A stretch of DNA of 42,962 nucleotides. Origin: Microbacterium sp. Lineage in GTDB: Bacteria; Actinomycetota; Actinomycetes; Actinomycetales; Microbacteriaceae. The notes under the pieces were generated by a model, which was not told the DNA's origin, did no database searches, and saw only the letters and a program-made list of their open reading frames with translations. How positions within the stretch are numbered: the stretch's first letter is position 1; each line of letters opens with the position of its first letter. Where the stretch lies: contig JARBUN010000062.1 of assembly GCA_029239635.1 (NCBI GenBank), positions 1 through 42,962 on the forward strand, read 5' to 3'. Both the position numbers and the translations under genes were made by a program. Below, piece by piece: positions 6,800 to 15,119 of this stretch.

Positions 6800-8857
6800 T
6801 TAGGCGGCGACCGTGGCGGCGGGAGCGGCCTCGGTGACGGCGGCGTCCTTGGTGCTGCGACCGAGACCCTTGAGGGCCACGACGATCAGCGCCGTCACGA
6901 CGGTACCCGCCACGATTGCGAGGGCAAAACCCCAGAAGGGGTTGATCGCGAAGAAGACGAAGACGCCGCCGTGCGGGGCGAAGGACTGGACGCTCAGCAG
7001 CATGCTGAGACCGCCCGTGATCGCACCACCCACCATCGAGGCGGGGATGACGCGCAGCGGGTCGGCCGCGGCGAACGGGATCGCACCCTCGGAGATGAAC
7101 GAGGCCCCCAGCAGCCACGCGGCCGCACCGTTCTCACGCTCGACCGGCGTGAACTTGTTGCGGGCGAGCAGCGTCGAGGCCAGAGCCATCGCGAGCGGCG
7201 GAACCATACCGGCGGCCATGACCGCGGCCATGATGAGGTACGGCGCAGTGTTCGTCTGGGTCGCGGCGGCGAGGCCGGTCGTGGCGAAGACGTACGCGAC
7301 CTTGTTCACCGGGCCGCCGAGGTCGAAGCACATCATGAGGCCGAGGATGACGCCGAGCACGACCGCGCCCGCGCTGCTGGCGGAGAGCGAGGTGAGCCCC
7401 TCGGTCAGCGCCGCCATGAGGGCCGCGATCGGGCGGCCGAGGAACAGGATCATCAGCCCCGACGCGAAGATCGACCCCAGGAACGGCACGATCACCACCG
7501 GCATGAGCCCCCGCAACCAGCGCGGGGCATCGAAGCGGCCGAGCCACCAGGCGATGAAGCCGGCGAGCAGACCGCCGATGATGCCGCCGATGAAGCCGGC
7601 GTTCATGAGAACCGCGACGGCGCCGGCGACGAAGCCGGGCGCGATACCCGGACGGTCGGCGATCGCGTAGGCGATGAAGCCCGCGAGCACGGCGACGATG
7701 AAGCCCATCGACGTCGCGCCGATCGTGAACGCGACCGAGCCGAGATACTGACCGATCGGACCGAGCGGTGAGGTGATGTTCTCGGTCGGGAGGTCCCACA
7801 GCGAGTTCTGGATGATGACGTTCGCGGCATCCTTGGTCACCTGGTAGCCGCCGAGGAGGAAGCCGAGCGCGATGAGCAGACCGCCACCGGCCACGAACGG
7901 GATCATGTAGCTGACGCCGGTGAGCAGCCACCGCTGGATGCGACGCCCCACCGACTGCTGAGCGGCGGGCGCGTCGGACGCGGATGCCGCGGCGCCCGTG
8001 CCCTGCACGCGTGCGGCGTTCGGGTTCTCACTGGCGGCGAGGGCCTCGGCGATGAGCTGCTTCGGCTGCTCGATGCCGCGCTTGACGCCCGCACGGACGA
8101 CGGGCTTGCCCGCGAAGCGCTGGGGCTCGCGGACGTCGACGTCGACCGCGAAGATCACGGCGTCGGCGTCGTCGATCACGCTCTGCGGGAGGGCCTTGTA
8201 ACCGCTCGAACCCTGGGGCTCGACGATGAGCTCGACGCCCTCGGTCTCGGCACCCGCGGCCGTGAGCGCGTCGGCAGCCATGAACGTGTGCGCGATGCCG
8301 GTGGCGCACGCGGTGACAGCGACAATCTTCTTGGTCTTCGTCGCGGTGGCGCTGCGGGCTTCGGCGCGCGTGGTGGCGGCCGGCGCTGCGGTGGCGTCGG
8401 CGCGAGCCGGGCTCACGGCATCCGTGATCAGGCGAACCGCATCCGCGGGCGTCTGTGCGGCGCGCAGACCCGACATGAACTGGTCGTTCATGAGGCTGCG
8501 GGCCAGCTGCGACAGCACCGCGAGGTGCGCTTCGTCGGCTCCGGCGGGCGCGGCGATGAGGAACACGATGTCGGCCGGACCGTCAGGGGCGCCGAAGTCC
8601 ACACCGGGCTTGAGGCGCGCGAACGCGAGGGTGGGCTCGGTGACCGACGCGCTGCGCGCGTGCGGGATGCCGATGCCGCCCGGCAGGCCCGTCTCGTCCT
8701 TCTGCTCGCGGGCCCAGGCGTCGTCGAACAGTTCCTGCGCGCTGGTCGCGCGACCCTGCGCGACGACGCGCTCGGCGAGGGCTCGGATCACCGACTGCTT
8801 GTCGGTGCCCAGGGGCACGTCGAGAGTGACGAGCTCCGGAGTGATGATGTCGGACAT
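6800..8857 (-). CDS. fruA: PTS fructose transporter, fused IIA-IIB-IIC
   Basis: 685-residue fused fructose-family permease that phosphorylates fructose during uptake to give fructose 1-phosphate. IIA domain at about 1-150 with the phosphorylated histidine in GIPHARS (His66). An Ala/Thr-rich linker leads to the IIB domain, whose phosphocysteine is Cys184 in VTACATGIAHT. A second Ala-rich linker precedes the IIC membrane domain (about 310-665), with FVAGGGLLIALGFLLGGY, MCFDLGGPVNKVAYVF and a run of hydrophobic helices. All catalytic residues are present and the length is normal. It sits between fruK (18 nt upstream) and ptsH. The start at 8857 (MSDIITPELV) agrees with the family N-terminus. Confidence 0.95.
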   Translation of the reverse strand: MSDIITPELVTLDVPLGTDKQSVIRALAERVVAQGRATSAQELFDDAWAREQKDETGLPGGIGIPHARSASVTEPTLAFARLKPGVDFGAPDGPADIVFLIAAPAGADEAHLAVLSQLARSLMNDQFMSGLRAAQTPADAVRLITDAVSPARADATAAPAATTRAEARSATATKTKKIVAVTACATGIAHTFMAADALTAAGAETEGVELIVEPQGSSGYKALPQSVIDDADAVIFAVDVDVREPQRFAGKPVVRAGVKRGIEQPKQLIAEALAASENPNAARVQGTGAAASASDAPAAQQSVGRRIQRWLLTGVSYMIPFVAGGGLLIALGFLLGGYQVTKDAANVIIQNSLWDLPTENITSPLGPIGQYLGSVAFTIGATSMGFIVAVLAGFIAYAIADRPGIAPGFVAGAVAVLMNAGFIGGIIGGLLAGFIAWWLGRFDAPRWLRGLMPVVIVPFLGSIFASGLMILFLGRPIAALMAALTEGLTSLSASSAGAVVLGVILGLMMCFDLGGPVNKVAYVFATTGLAAATQTNTAPYLIMAAVMAAGMVPPLAMALASTLLARNKFTPVERENGAAAWLLGASFISEGAIPFAAADPLRVIPASMVGGAITGGLSMLLSVQSFAPHGGVFVFFAINPFWGFALAIVAGTVVTALIVVALKGLGRSTKDAAVTEAAPAATVAA

Positions 8858-8875
8858 TGTCAGTGACCTCCGTGG

Positions 8876-9841
8876 TCAGGATGTTGCGATGGGGGTGGGA
8901 AATTCGGTGACGGCGATTGGGCCCGCGGGCAGGTCGGCCGGCGTCGGGGCCTGGGTCCCCGGCAGGGTCGCGGCAGCGGCGCCGTAGGCGATGCTGCGCG
9001 CGAGGCGGTCAGGGGCCGCGGCCCCTTCGAGGTCGGCCAGCAGGTAGCCGGCGAGCGAGCTGTCGCCCGCGCCGACCGTGCTCGCGACCTGGATCCGCGG
9101 GGCGCGTCCGCGCCAGGCTCCGCCGGCCGAGAAGAGCAGAGCTCCGTCGGCCCCGAGGGTGACGAGGGCGGATGCCACGCGCTCGGGCACGAGAGTCCGT
9201 GCGCGTCGCACGGCCTCGGTGAGGACGTCCTCGTCGGCGGCCGCATCTTCGCCGACCAGCTCGGCGAGCTCCTCGTGGTTCGGCTTGATGAGATCGGGCC
9301 GGGCTGTCTCGACGACGGCGGCCAGAGCGGGTCCGGACGCATCGACGGCGATCCGCGGGGACGCGCTCCCCCACCGCTCGCGGACGGCCGCGATGAGGTC
9401 GGCGTAGAACGACGCCGGCACACCGGGGGGAAGCGATCCCGCGAGAACGAGCCAGCTCGCCCCTTCGGCCGCGGCGACCACGCCGGCGACGAGCGCCTCG
9501 GCCTCCGCCGGCGACAGCGCGGCGCCGGGCAGGTTGAGCTTCGTGGTCTCGCCCGCAGGATCGGTGATGGTGAGGTTCGCCCGTGCACGCCCGGCGACCT
9601 CGACGATGTCGAGCGCGATCCCGGTGTCTTCGAGCAGCATCCGGTACGGGTCGTGACCGTTGACCGGGACGACGGCGCGGGCGGGCGCCCCGGCGGCGGT
9701 GACGACCCGAGCCACATTGACGCCCTTGCCCCCGGCGTCCTCGCGCGACGAAAGCGCTCGCTGCACCTCGCCCGGCGCGAGCGCCTCCGCGAGAACGACG
9801 GCGCGGTCGGCGGAGGGATTGGCGGTCAGCGTGACGATCAT
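8876..9841 (-). CDS. fruK: 1-phosphofructokinase (PfkB family)
   Basis: 321-residue PfkB/ribokinase-family kinase that turns fructose 1-phosphate into fructose 1,6-bisphosphate. The N-terminal substrate motif AGGKGVNVAR is at about 36-45; the C-terminal anion-hole motif TVGAGDSSLAGYL contains the catalytic base Asp260; KPNHEELAELVG is the usual mid-domain signature. The ATG at 9841 overlaps the stop of the upstream regulator, so the two are translationally coupled. The placement before fruA identifies the substrate as fructose 1-phosphate rather than tagatose phosphate. Confidence 0.92.
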   Translation of the reverse strand: MIVTLTANPSADRAVVLAEALAPGEVQRALSSREDAGGKGVNVARVVTAAGAPARAVVPVNGHDPYRMLLEDTGIALDIVEVAGRARANLTITDPAGETTKLNLPGAALSPAEAEALVAGVVAAAEGASWLVLAGSLPPGVPASFYADLIAAVRERWGSASPRIAVDASGPALAAVVETARPDLIKPNHEELAELVGEDAAADEDVLTEAVRRARTLVPERVASALVTLGADGALLFSAGGAWRGRAPRIQVASTVGAGDSSLAGYLLADLEGAAAPDRLARSIAYGAAAATLPGTQAPTPADLPAGPIAVTEFPTPIATS

Positions 9842-10620
9842 GCGACACGCACCTCCACGTCGGCGTCGGCGAGGGCCTCACCCAGGGGCGTGGTCGGGGG
9901 CGCGTCCGTGACGAGGACATCGACCTCATCGAGACGGGCGAAGCTCACGAGCAGTTCCTCTCCGAATTTGGCCGCATCGGCAACGAGGACGACCCGGCGC
10001 GCGGACTGGATGATGGCGGTCTTGACGGCGGCCTCCTCGGGGTCGGGCGTGCTCAGTCCGAAACGTGCGCTGAGGCCGTTCGTCCCGACGAACGCGATGT
10101 CCGGGCGCAGCTGTCCGATGGCGTGCACCGTATGCGCCCCGACCGCGGCGGCCGTGACCCCGCGCACCCGTCCGCCGATCGTGGTGAGCGAGAGACGATC
10201 CTCCCCCGCGAGCAGGTGGGCCGCCTCGAGGGAGTGCGTGACGACCTCGACGCCCGTGCTCTCGGCGAGGGCGCTCGGGAGCGCTGCGGCGACGGCTGCC
10301 GCGGTCGTTCCCGCGTCGACGAAGACGGACCCGCGGAAGGCGGAACCCAGCACCGCGACGGCCGTGGCGGCGATCGCACGCTTCGCGTCGCCCTGCCGCC
10401 CACGGCGCTCGGTGAGAGTCGACTCGGCCGTGCTGGCGCGATCGATCCCCACCGCGCCGCCGTGGACACGGCGGAGGGAACCGGTGGTCTCGAGCCGATC
10501 GAGATCACGACGCACGGTCTCCGTGGTCACGTCGAAACGACGGGCCAGGTCGACGACGCTGACGCGTCCGACCTCGCGCAGTTCGCGCTCGATGAGCTGT
10601 TGGCGCTCCATTGCGTACAC
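9838..10620 (-). CDS. fruR: DeoR-family regulator of the fructose operon
   Basis: 260-residue DeoR-family repressor. The N-terminal winged helix-turn-helix spans about 20-58 (VSVVDLARRFDVTTETVRRDLDRLE, then the family signature RRVHGGA). The C-terminal sugar-phosphate sensor domain contains FVDAGTTAAAVA, SLTTIGGRV, FVGTNGLS and VVLVADAAKFG. I chose the GTG at 10620 (read MYAMERQQ) over the ATG three codons later, because GGAG lies 5 nt before the GTG but 14 nt before the ATG. It is the first gene of the operon and most likely represses itself through the repeats at 10641-10676. The symbol is assigned by context; the inducer is presumably fructose 1-phosphate or a related metabolite. Confidence 0.88.
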   Translation of the reverse strand: MYAMERQQLIERELREVGRVSVVDLARRFDVTTETVRRDLDRLETTGSLRRVHGGAVGIDRASTAESTLTERRGRQGDAKRAIAATAVAVLGSAFRGSVFVDAGTTAAAVAAALPSALAESTGVEVVTHSLEAAHLLAGEDRLSLTTIGGRVRGVTAAAVGAHTVHAIGQLRPDIAFVGTNGLSARFGLSTPDPEEAAVKTAIIQSARRVVLVADAAKFGEELLVSFARLDEVDVLVTDAPPTTPLGEALADADVEVRVA

Positions 10621-10640
10621 GGGATCTCCTTCGAGGATTC

Positions 10641-10676
10641 CCACACGATACAACACGATCCAACACAGAGCAACAC
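10641..10676. promoter_or_regulatory. Four 10-bp-phased CAACAC repeats, probable FruR operator
   Basis: Hexamers CCACAC, CAACAC, CAACAC and CAACAC start at 10641, 10651, 10661 and 10671, exactly 10 bp apart (TGTTG/TGTG on the transcribed strand). DeoR-type repressors commonly bind short repeated motifs on one helix face. The array covers the candidate fruR promoter, which fits autorepression. The remainder of the gap (10677-10913) shows nothing I can identify. Confidence 0.65.
10645..10673 (-). promoter_or_regulatory. Candidate promoter of the fru operon
   Basis: On the minus strand TTGCTC (10668-10673), a 17-nt spacer and TATCGT (10645-10650) form a -35/-10 pair 25 nt before the fruR start. 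Both elements lie inside the CAACAC repeat array. Confidence 0.5.
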
Positions 10677-10913
10677 ATATCCCACATGTCGTCGGCGCCG
10701 AGGAGTCCCTCTCGACGGGCGTGCCCGCGAAGGAGAGCACGGCCCTCGCTCCGCGACGATGGGCGTGGACACCTCAGAGGCGCCCGCGCCCGTGCGGATC
10801 GTCGGCGAGCAGGGCCGCCTACTCCCCGGACACCGGACACCGGAGCGTTCCGTGATCGCGGTCGACCGACCCTCGGCATCCGAGATCCGGCACACCCTCG
10901 GTGCTCGCGGGGA

Positions 10914-11489
10914 TCAGTCCTCCGGCTGCACCTTCTCGGGCACGATCGACCACATGTAGCGCGCGCGACGGAAGTCGCCCTCTTCGGCGCGGTCGGCGCT
11001 GAGAGCCTCGAACTCGTCGAAGACCTCCATGACGCGATCCTGGAGCTGCCCGACCTCGTCGGCGCTGAGCAACAACTGCCCGGTCCTCAGCACCATGTAG
11101 ACGATGTCGGCATCCGGAGCGCGAACCGAGCGGGCGGCCAGCAGCTCCTCCATGCGCTGTCGCATCGGCGTCAAGCGCGAGTCGATCAGCACCATCCGCT
11201 GGACGGCGTCGGACTCGACGCTCGCGACGAGCGAATAGCTCGGGGCGGCGGGGAGCCAGGGCCGCTCGCGCCCGTCGGCGGACTCTCCGCGCCGGATGAG
11301 TCCTGTGGATTCCGCTGCCCGCAGGTGGTAGCTCATCGCGCTCGGCGTGAGGCCGACGAGCTCCGCGAGCTCGGTGGCCGTCGCCGGTCCCTGGCGCCGG
11401 TACAGCTCGTCGACCACGACCATGCGCAGGGGGTTCGCCATCGCACGAACCGCGCGGGGATCGGAGATGACGAGCGTCTGACCGGACAT
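10914..11489 (-). CDS. ArsR-like winged-helix transcriptional regulator
   Basis: 191 residues. The N-terminal winged HTH (about 9-75) reads RAMANPLRMVVVDELYRR, then TATELAELVGLTPSAMSYHLRAAESTGLI, typical of ArsR/HTH_20 regulators, followed by RRGESADGRERPW as the wing. The C-terminal part (about 85-191) is helical and rich in acidic residues, with no metal-binding cysteine motif, so a metal sensor is unlikely. I chose the ATG at 11489 because GGGAGG lies just before it, although the spacing is short. It is separated from the upstream protease by a strong terminator and is probably transcribed alone. Ligand and target unknown. Confidence 0.8.
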   Translation of the reverse strand: MSGQTLVISDPRAVRAMANPLRMVVVDELYRRQGPATATELAELVGLTPSAMSYHLRAAESTGLIRRGESADGRERPWLPAAPSYSLVASVESDAVQRMVLIDSRLTPMRQRMEELLAARSVRAPDADIVYMVLRTGQLLLSADEVGQLQDRVMEVFDEFEALSADRAEEGDFRRARYMWSIVPEKVQPED

Positions 11490-11512
11490 GACCTCCCAGT
11501 CTGCCGGGTCGG

Positions 11513-11548
11513 CGGACGCCGCGCATCCCGGAGGATGCGCGGCGTCCG
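11513..11548 (-). terminator. Terminator after the subtilase gene
   Basis: Perfect 16-bp inverted repeat (CGGACGCCGCGCATCC, 11513-11528, and its complement, 11533-11548) with a 4-nt loop. It lies 12 nt past the protease stop and ahead of the winged-helix gene start. Confidence 0.75.
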
Positions 11549-11560
11549 TGGTGACCGCGC

Positions 11561-14500
11561 TCAGGAGCGCTGTCGGCGGCGCCACACGATGACCGCTCCC
11601 GCGACCAGCGCGGCGGCCGCACCGGCACCGAGCCACACGAGCGTGACACCGTCCAGGCCGGTCGAGGCGAGAGCCTGATGCTGAGGCGTGGTGCCCGGCG
11701 GCGTGGAAGAACCGCCGTCGGGGTTCGACGCCGACGGGCTCGGGGCCGGCTCGGTCGGCGTCGGGGTCGGCTCCCCGGCGATCGTCGGGGTGACGATCTC
11801 CGCGCGGGCGTCTCCGTCGCCGTGCAGGTGCAGCACGAGCACCTGGGGCGTCGCGTCGCCCGCGCGGTGCACGGGGACCGATCCGGCCGCGTCCGCGAAC
11901 ATCGCGGTCCCGGTCTCGCCGAACGCCAGGGCCGGAGCGTAGGCGTCGATCGTGGCGGCATCCGTCTGGTCCACGAGCGCGCTCTGGTATCCGCCGTCGA
12001 ACGCGGGGTTGTAGTACGAGCGCGTCTGCGCGAGGTACCGCACCGTCGTCTGCGTGGTGCCGGGCGTGTAACCGAGCGCCTTCAGCGACGTCGACATCGT
12101 CAGCACGGTGTTGTCGAACACGTTCGTCCCCTGGTCGCCGAACACGCCGTTGACGGGGCGCTCCTCGATCAGGTCGCCGGTCACGGCGTCGATCGTCATC
12201 GCCACGGGCACGTCACCGGCATCGCCGGGCTGCACCTGCACGATGAAGTCGGCACGGGTGTCGCCGTTGACGTCGAGCTGCACCATGGGCCAGGTCAGGG
12301 GCGACATCCGCGCCCATTCGCCGTCCATCTGCAGGCCGAACGTCAGCACACCCTCCGTCGGGTCATCGAGAAGCGACGCGGTCGACGAGGCACCCACGGC
12401 GAGGATGTCGGCGCTCTCCAGCGTGTGCTGGGCCGACGTGTCGGGGAAGGTGTCGTCGGGGTCGGTCGCCCCCAGGATGAGGGGCACCATCATCGAGCGG
12501 TACCGCTCCTTCCCCTCGCCCTGATCGAGCCCGCGACCGTCGATCGTGAGCGTGCCGCCCGTGCCGTCGAACGCGAGGCCCTGGGTGTGGGTCTCGGAGT
12601 AGGGGCGCGGAGCGGAGTAGACCGCCAGACGCACCGGGTAGGTGCCCGCGGGTCCCGTCGCCTCGAGGACTCCCGAGGCATCGGCGAGGTACTGTCGCGG
12701 CGCTCCCCCGGTCAGCGACTCCATGGTCGGGTCGAGCGTGCGACGCAGCGCCGCCGGGTCCGCGATCCGCAGCGTGAGCGTGACGTCGACGCTGCCACCG
12801 GCGGGAACGGTGACGTTCGCGGGGCTCACCTCGTAGGCGACGCCGGGCGTCTCGGTGCGGGGCGAGTAGCGGAGGTCGAGGGTCGCGGCATCCGTCCCGT
12901 CGTTGCCGACCGTCACCGTGCGCGTCTGCACGACCGGTTCGGTGCCGACGTTCACCACGCCGAACGACGCGCTGAGCAGGTCGCCGTTCTCGACGGAGCG
13001 CAGGTCGATGTCCCCCTCGACCGCGGCCAGGGCGTCGACCCGGCCGACGCCCACGCGGGCGGGACCGTAGGCGACCGGGTTCTCCCCCGCGGTGACGATG
13101 TCGTGCGCCGCGGTGTTCATGACCTTCTGCTTGACGCGCTCGGCCGACCAGTCGGGGTGCGCCTGCACGACCAGGGCGGCGATACCCGCGGCGTGCGGCG
13201 CCGCCATCGAGGTTCCGCTGAGCACCTCGAGACCGGTCCCGGTGCCGTTCCCGGCCGAGATGACCGAGACACCGGGGGCGGACACGTCGGGCTTCAGCAC
13301 GTCGTCGATCGACCCGTGCGTTCCCCGGGAGGTGAAGGATGCCGCGGTGTCGACCCGCGAGGAGTCGAACACCTCGATCGTCCGGCGCAGGTCCGAGCGC
13401 AGCTCGATCACGAGACGCCCCTCCGCCATCGCGGGACGCAGGGCGTTCGTGGAGTCGCCGGTGAGCTGAGCGCCGGGGATCGCGGCGTTGCCCGCGATGC
13501 CGTTCTCGAACGCGTTGGCCTGGCTGGTCAGCACGACCCCCGCGGCACCGGCGTCCGAGGCGTTGTCGAACCGCGTCGCCGAGCCACAGGCGACGTCCGC
13601 GTCGTCCCACTCGAGCCACACGATGGCTCCCGCGACGCGCGCACGGTCCGCCGCGCTGAACGGCGCGCAGCCGTCCGCGTTCGCCGTGTCCGTGAGGGCG
13701 ACGACGTTGCGGGCGACGTCGAAGTCCCAGCCGTACTCCTGCGAGTACTGCACCTTGATCTTCTCGGCGGCGTTCTGCGCCGGGTCGCCGATCGTGGCGA
13801 GTGCGGCGTCGGCCAGGCCGTGGCCGCTCGAGGATGCCGCGACGGTCAACGCGCCCATCGTGGTGCCGGGGCTGCCCGCGATGTCGGTGACGTCGCCGGA
13901 GTTGCCGGCCGCGACGACCGGGAGCACACCCGCGTCGACGAGCACCTGGAGCTTGGCGTTGTCGGGGTCGTCGATCGCGCCGTAGTTCGTGCCGAGCGAG
14001 AGGTTGACGACGTCGATGGAGGTCCCGGATGCCACCTGCTCGGCGATCCACTCGAGGGCCGCCCCGGTGAGCGCGGTGCTGCCGCCGTTGTCGCCGAACA
14101 CCTTCAGCGCGATGAGCCCCGCCTCCGGAGCCGAGCCGGGGCCGATCGAGAACTGCGACCGCACGCTCTCGGCGGAGAGGGTCGTGTAGTCCCCGCGGAA
14201 CGTCTGCGAATCCTTGTCGACGCCGAGCCCGACCGCGGTGCCGGCGACGTGCGTCCCGTGGTTGCCGCCGGGACCGTCGATCGGGTTGGCGTCCGGTCGC
14301 GGGATGGGGTCGTACGACGGCGTGCCGTTGGCGCCGTTGTACGTGGGGCCGGCGAAGTCCCAACCGCCGAGGTACTTGGCGGCATCGAACCAGCGCGCGT
14401 CGGGGGCGTCGGTCGACGCCAGAGCCTGCTGGTACACCTCCTTGGTGCCGGGACCGCCGAAGTCGGCGTGGGTGTAGTCCACTCCCGTGTCCACCACGGC

Positions 14501-15106
14501 GACCGTGACGTCTTTCCCGGTGCGACCGGCCTGCTGCCACGCGCTGACCGCGCGGGTCAGGGCGTCGGAGGCGGCGTTCGACGGCGTCGCGCCGTCGGCG
14601 GCCGGAAGCTCGATCGACTGCGAGACGATGCGCGAGACCTTCTCGACATCGGGACGCTCGGCGAGCTGACGAAGGGTGTCCGCATCGGCACTGACGGCGA
14701 TGCCGGGCACCGAGTAGGTCGAGGTGTAGAGCACCGTGGCATCCGGATCGATCTGCTCGAGGGCGTCGGAGACGCGCTCGGTGACCTCGGCGTTGCGGCC
14801 CGCGGTCTCCGCTGCCGCATCGGCCGCGGCCTCTTCGGGCGCACCCTGGGCTCGGCGCGCACTGCTCACGCCGAGGGCGCTGTCGCCGCGCGTCTGGACG
14901 AACACGTCGACCTTTCCCTCGGCGGTCCGCACCGAGTCCGGCAGGGGCGTGCCGCTGCCGGGACCGGCGGGGGCGAGGGCGATCTCATCGAGACCGGTGG
15001 GGGCGGCACCGGCGGGGAGCGCGGCACCGAGCGACAGAGAGGTCGCGAGGAGGCCGGTTCCGACCAGGGCGCAGGCGCGCGAGCGCGCCGAACGTGGAGT
15101 GATCAT
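11561..15106 (-). CDS. Cell-wall-anchored subtilisin-like serine protease (S8) with LASTG sorting signal
   Basis: 1181-residue secreted S8 peptidase. It has a signal peptide (about 1-34), then an inhibitor_I9-like propeptide (about 60-165). The catalytic triad is complete: Asp206 in VAVVDTGVD, His286 in GNHGTHVAGT, Ser633 in GTSMAAPHAAG, with oxyanion-hole Asn402 in AAGNSGD. A protease-associated insert occupies about 440-560, as in the Vpr/C5a-peptidase type. The large C-terminal region (about 690-1120) looks beta-rich. A Pro/Thr/Ser linker leads to LASTG (1146-1150), a hydrophobic helix and an RRRQRS tail: an LAXTG sorting signal for a class E-type sortase. No sortase gene is in the window. 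It is the second gene after an Ig-like secreted protein whose stop lies 14 nt upstream. Substrates unknown. Confidence 0.93.
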   Translation of the reverse strand: MITPRSARSRACALVGTGLLATSLSLGAALPAGAAPTGLDEIALAPAGPGSGTPLPDSVRTAEGKVDVFVQTRGDSALGVSSARRAQGAPEEAAADAAAETAGRNAEVTERVSDALEQIDPDATVLYTSTYSVPGIAVSADADTLRQLAERPDVEKVSRIVSQSIELPAADGATPSNAASDALTRAVSAWQQAGRTGKDVTVAVVDTGVDYTHADFGGPGTKEVYQQALASTDAPDARWFDAAKYLGGWDFAGPTYNGANGTPSYDPIPRPDANPIDGPGGNHGTHVAGTAVGLGVDKDSQTFRGDYTTLSAESVRSQFSIGPGSAPEAGLIALKVFGDNGGSTALTGAALEWIAEQVASGTSIDVVNLSLGTNYGAIDDPDNAKLQVLVDAGVLPVVAAGNSGDVTDIAGSPGTTMGALTVAASSSGHGLADAALATIGDPAQNAAEKIKVQYSQEYGWDFDVARNVVALTDTANADGCAPFSAADRARVAGAIVWLEWDDADVACGSATRFDNASDAGAAGVVLTSQANAFENGIAGNAAIPGAQLTGDSTNALRPAMAEGRLVIELRSDLRRTIEVFDSSRVDTAASFTSRGTHGSIDDVLKPDVSAPGVSVISAGNGTGTGLEVLSGTSMAAPHAAGIAALVVQAHPDWSAERVKQKVMNTAAHDIVTAGENPVAYGPARVGVGRVDALAAVEGDIDLRSVENGDLLSASFGVVNVGTEPVVQTRTVTVGNDGTDAATLDLRYSPRTETPGVAYEVSPANVTVPAGGSVDVTLTLRIADPAALRRTLDPTMESLTGGAPRQYLADASGVLEATGPAGTYPVRLAVYSAPRPYSETHTQGLAFDGTGGTLTIDGRGLDQGEGKERYRSMMVPLILGATDPDDTFPDTSAQHTLESADILAVGASSTASLLDDPTEGVLTFGLQMDGEWARMSPLTWPMVQLDVNGDTRADFIVQVQPGDAGDVPVAMTIDAVTGDLIEERPVNGVFGDQGTNVFDNTVLTMSTSLKALGYTPGTTQTTVRYLAQTRSYYNPAFDGGYQSALVDQTDAATIDAYAPALAFGETGTAMFADAAGSVPVHRAGDATPQVLVLHLHGDGDARAEIVTPTIAGEPTPTPTEPAPSPSASNPDGGSSTPPGTTPQHQALASTGLDGVTLVWLGAGAAAALVAGAVIVWRRRQRS

Positions 15107-15119
15107 GGGTTTCCTGTTT

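Noticed and set aside
10641..10676. CRISPR-like direct repeats
   Set aside because: Repeats are 6 bp on a 10-bp period with no spacers of usable length and no cas genes; they fit an operator.
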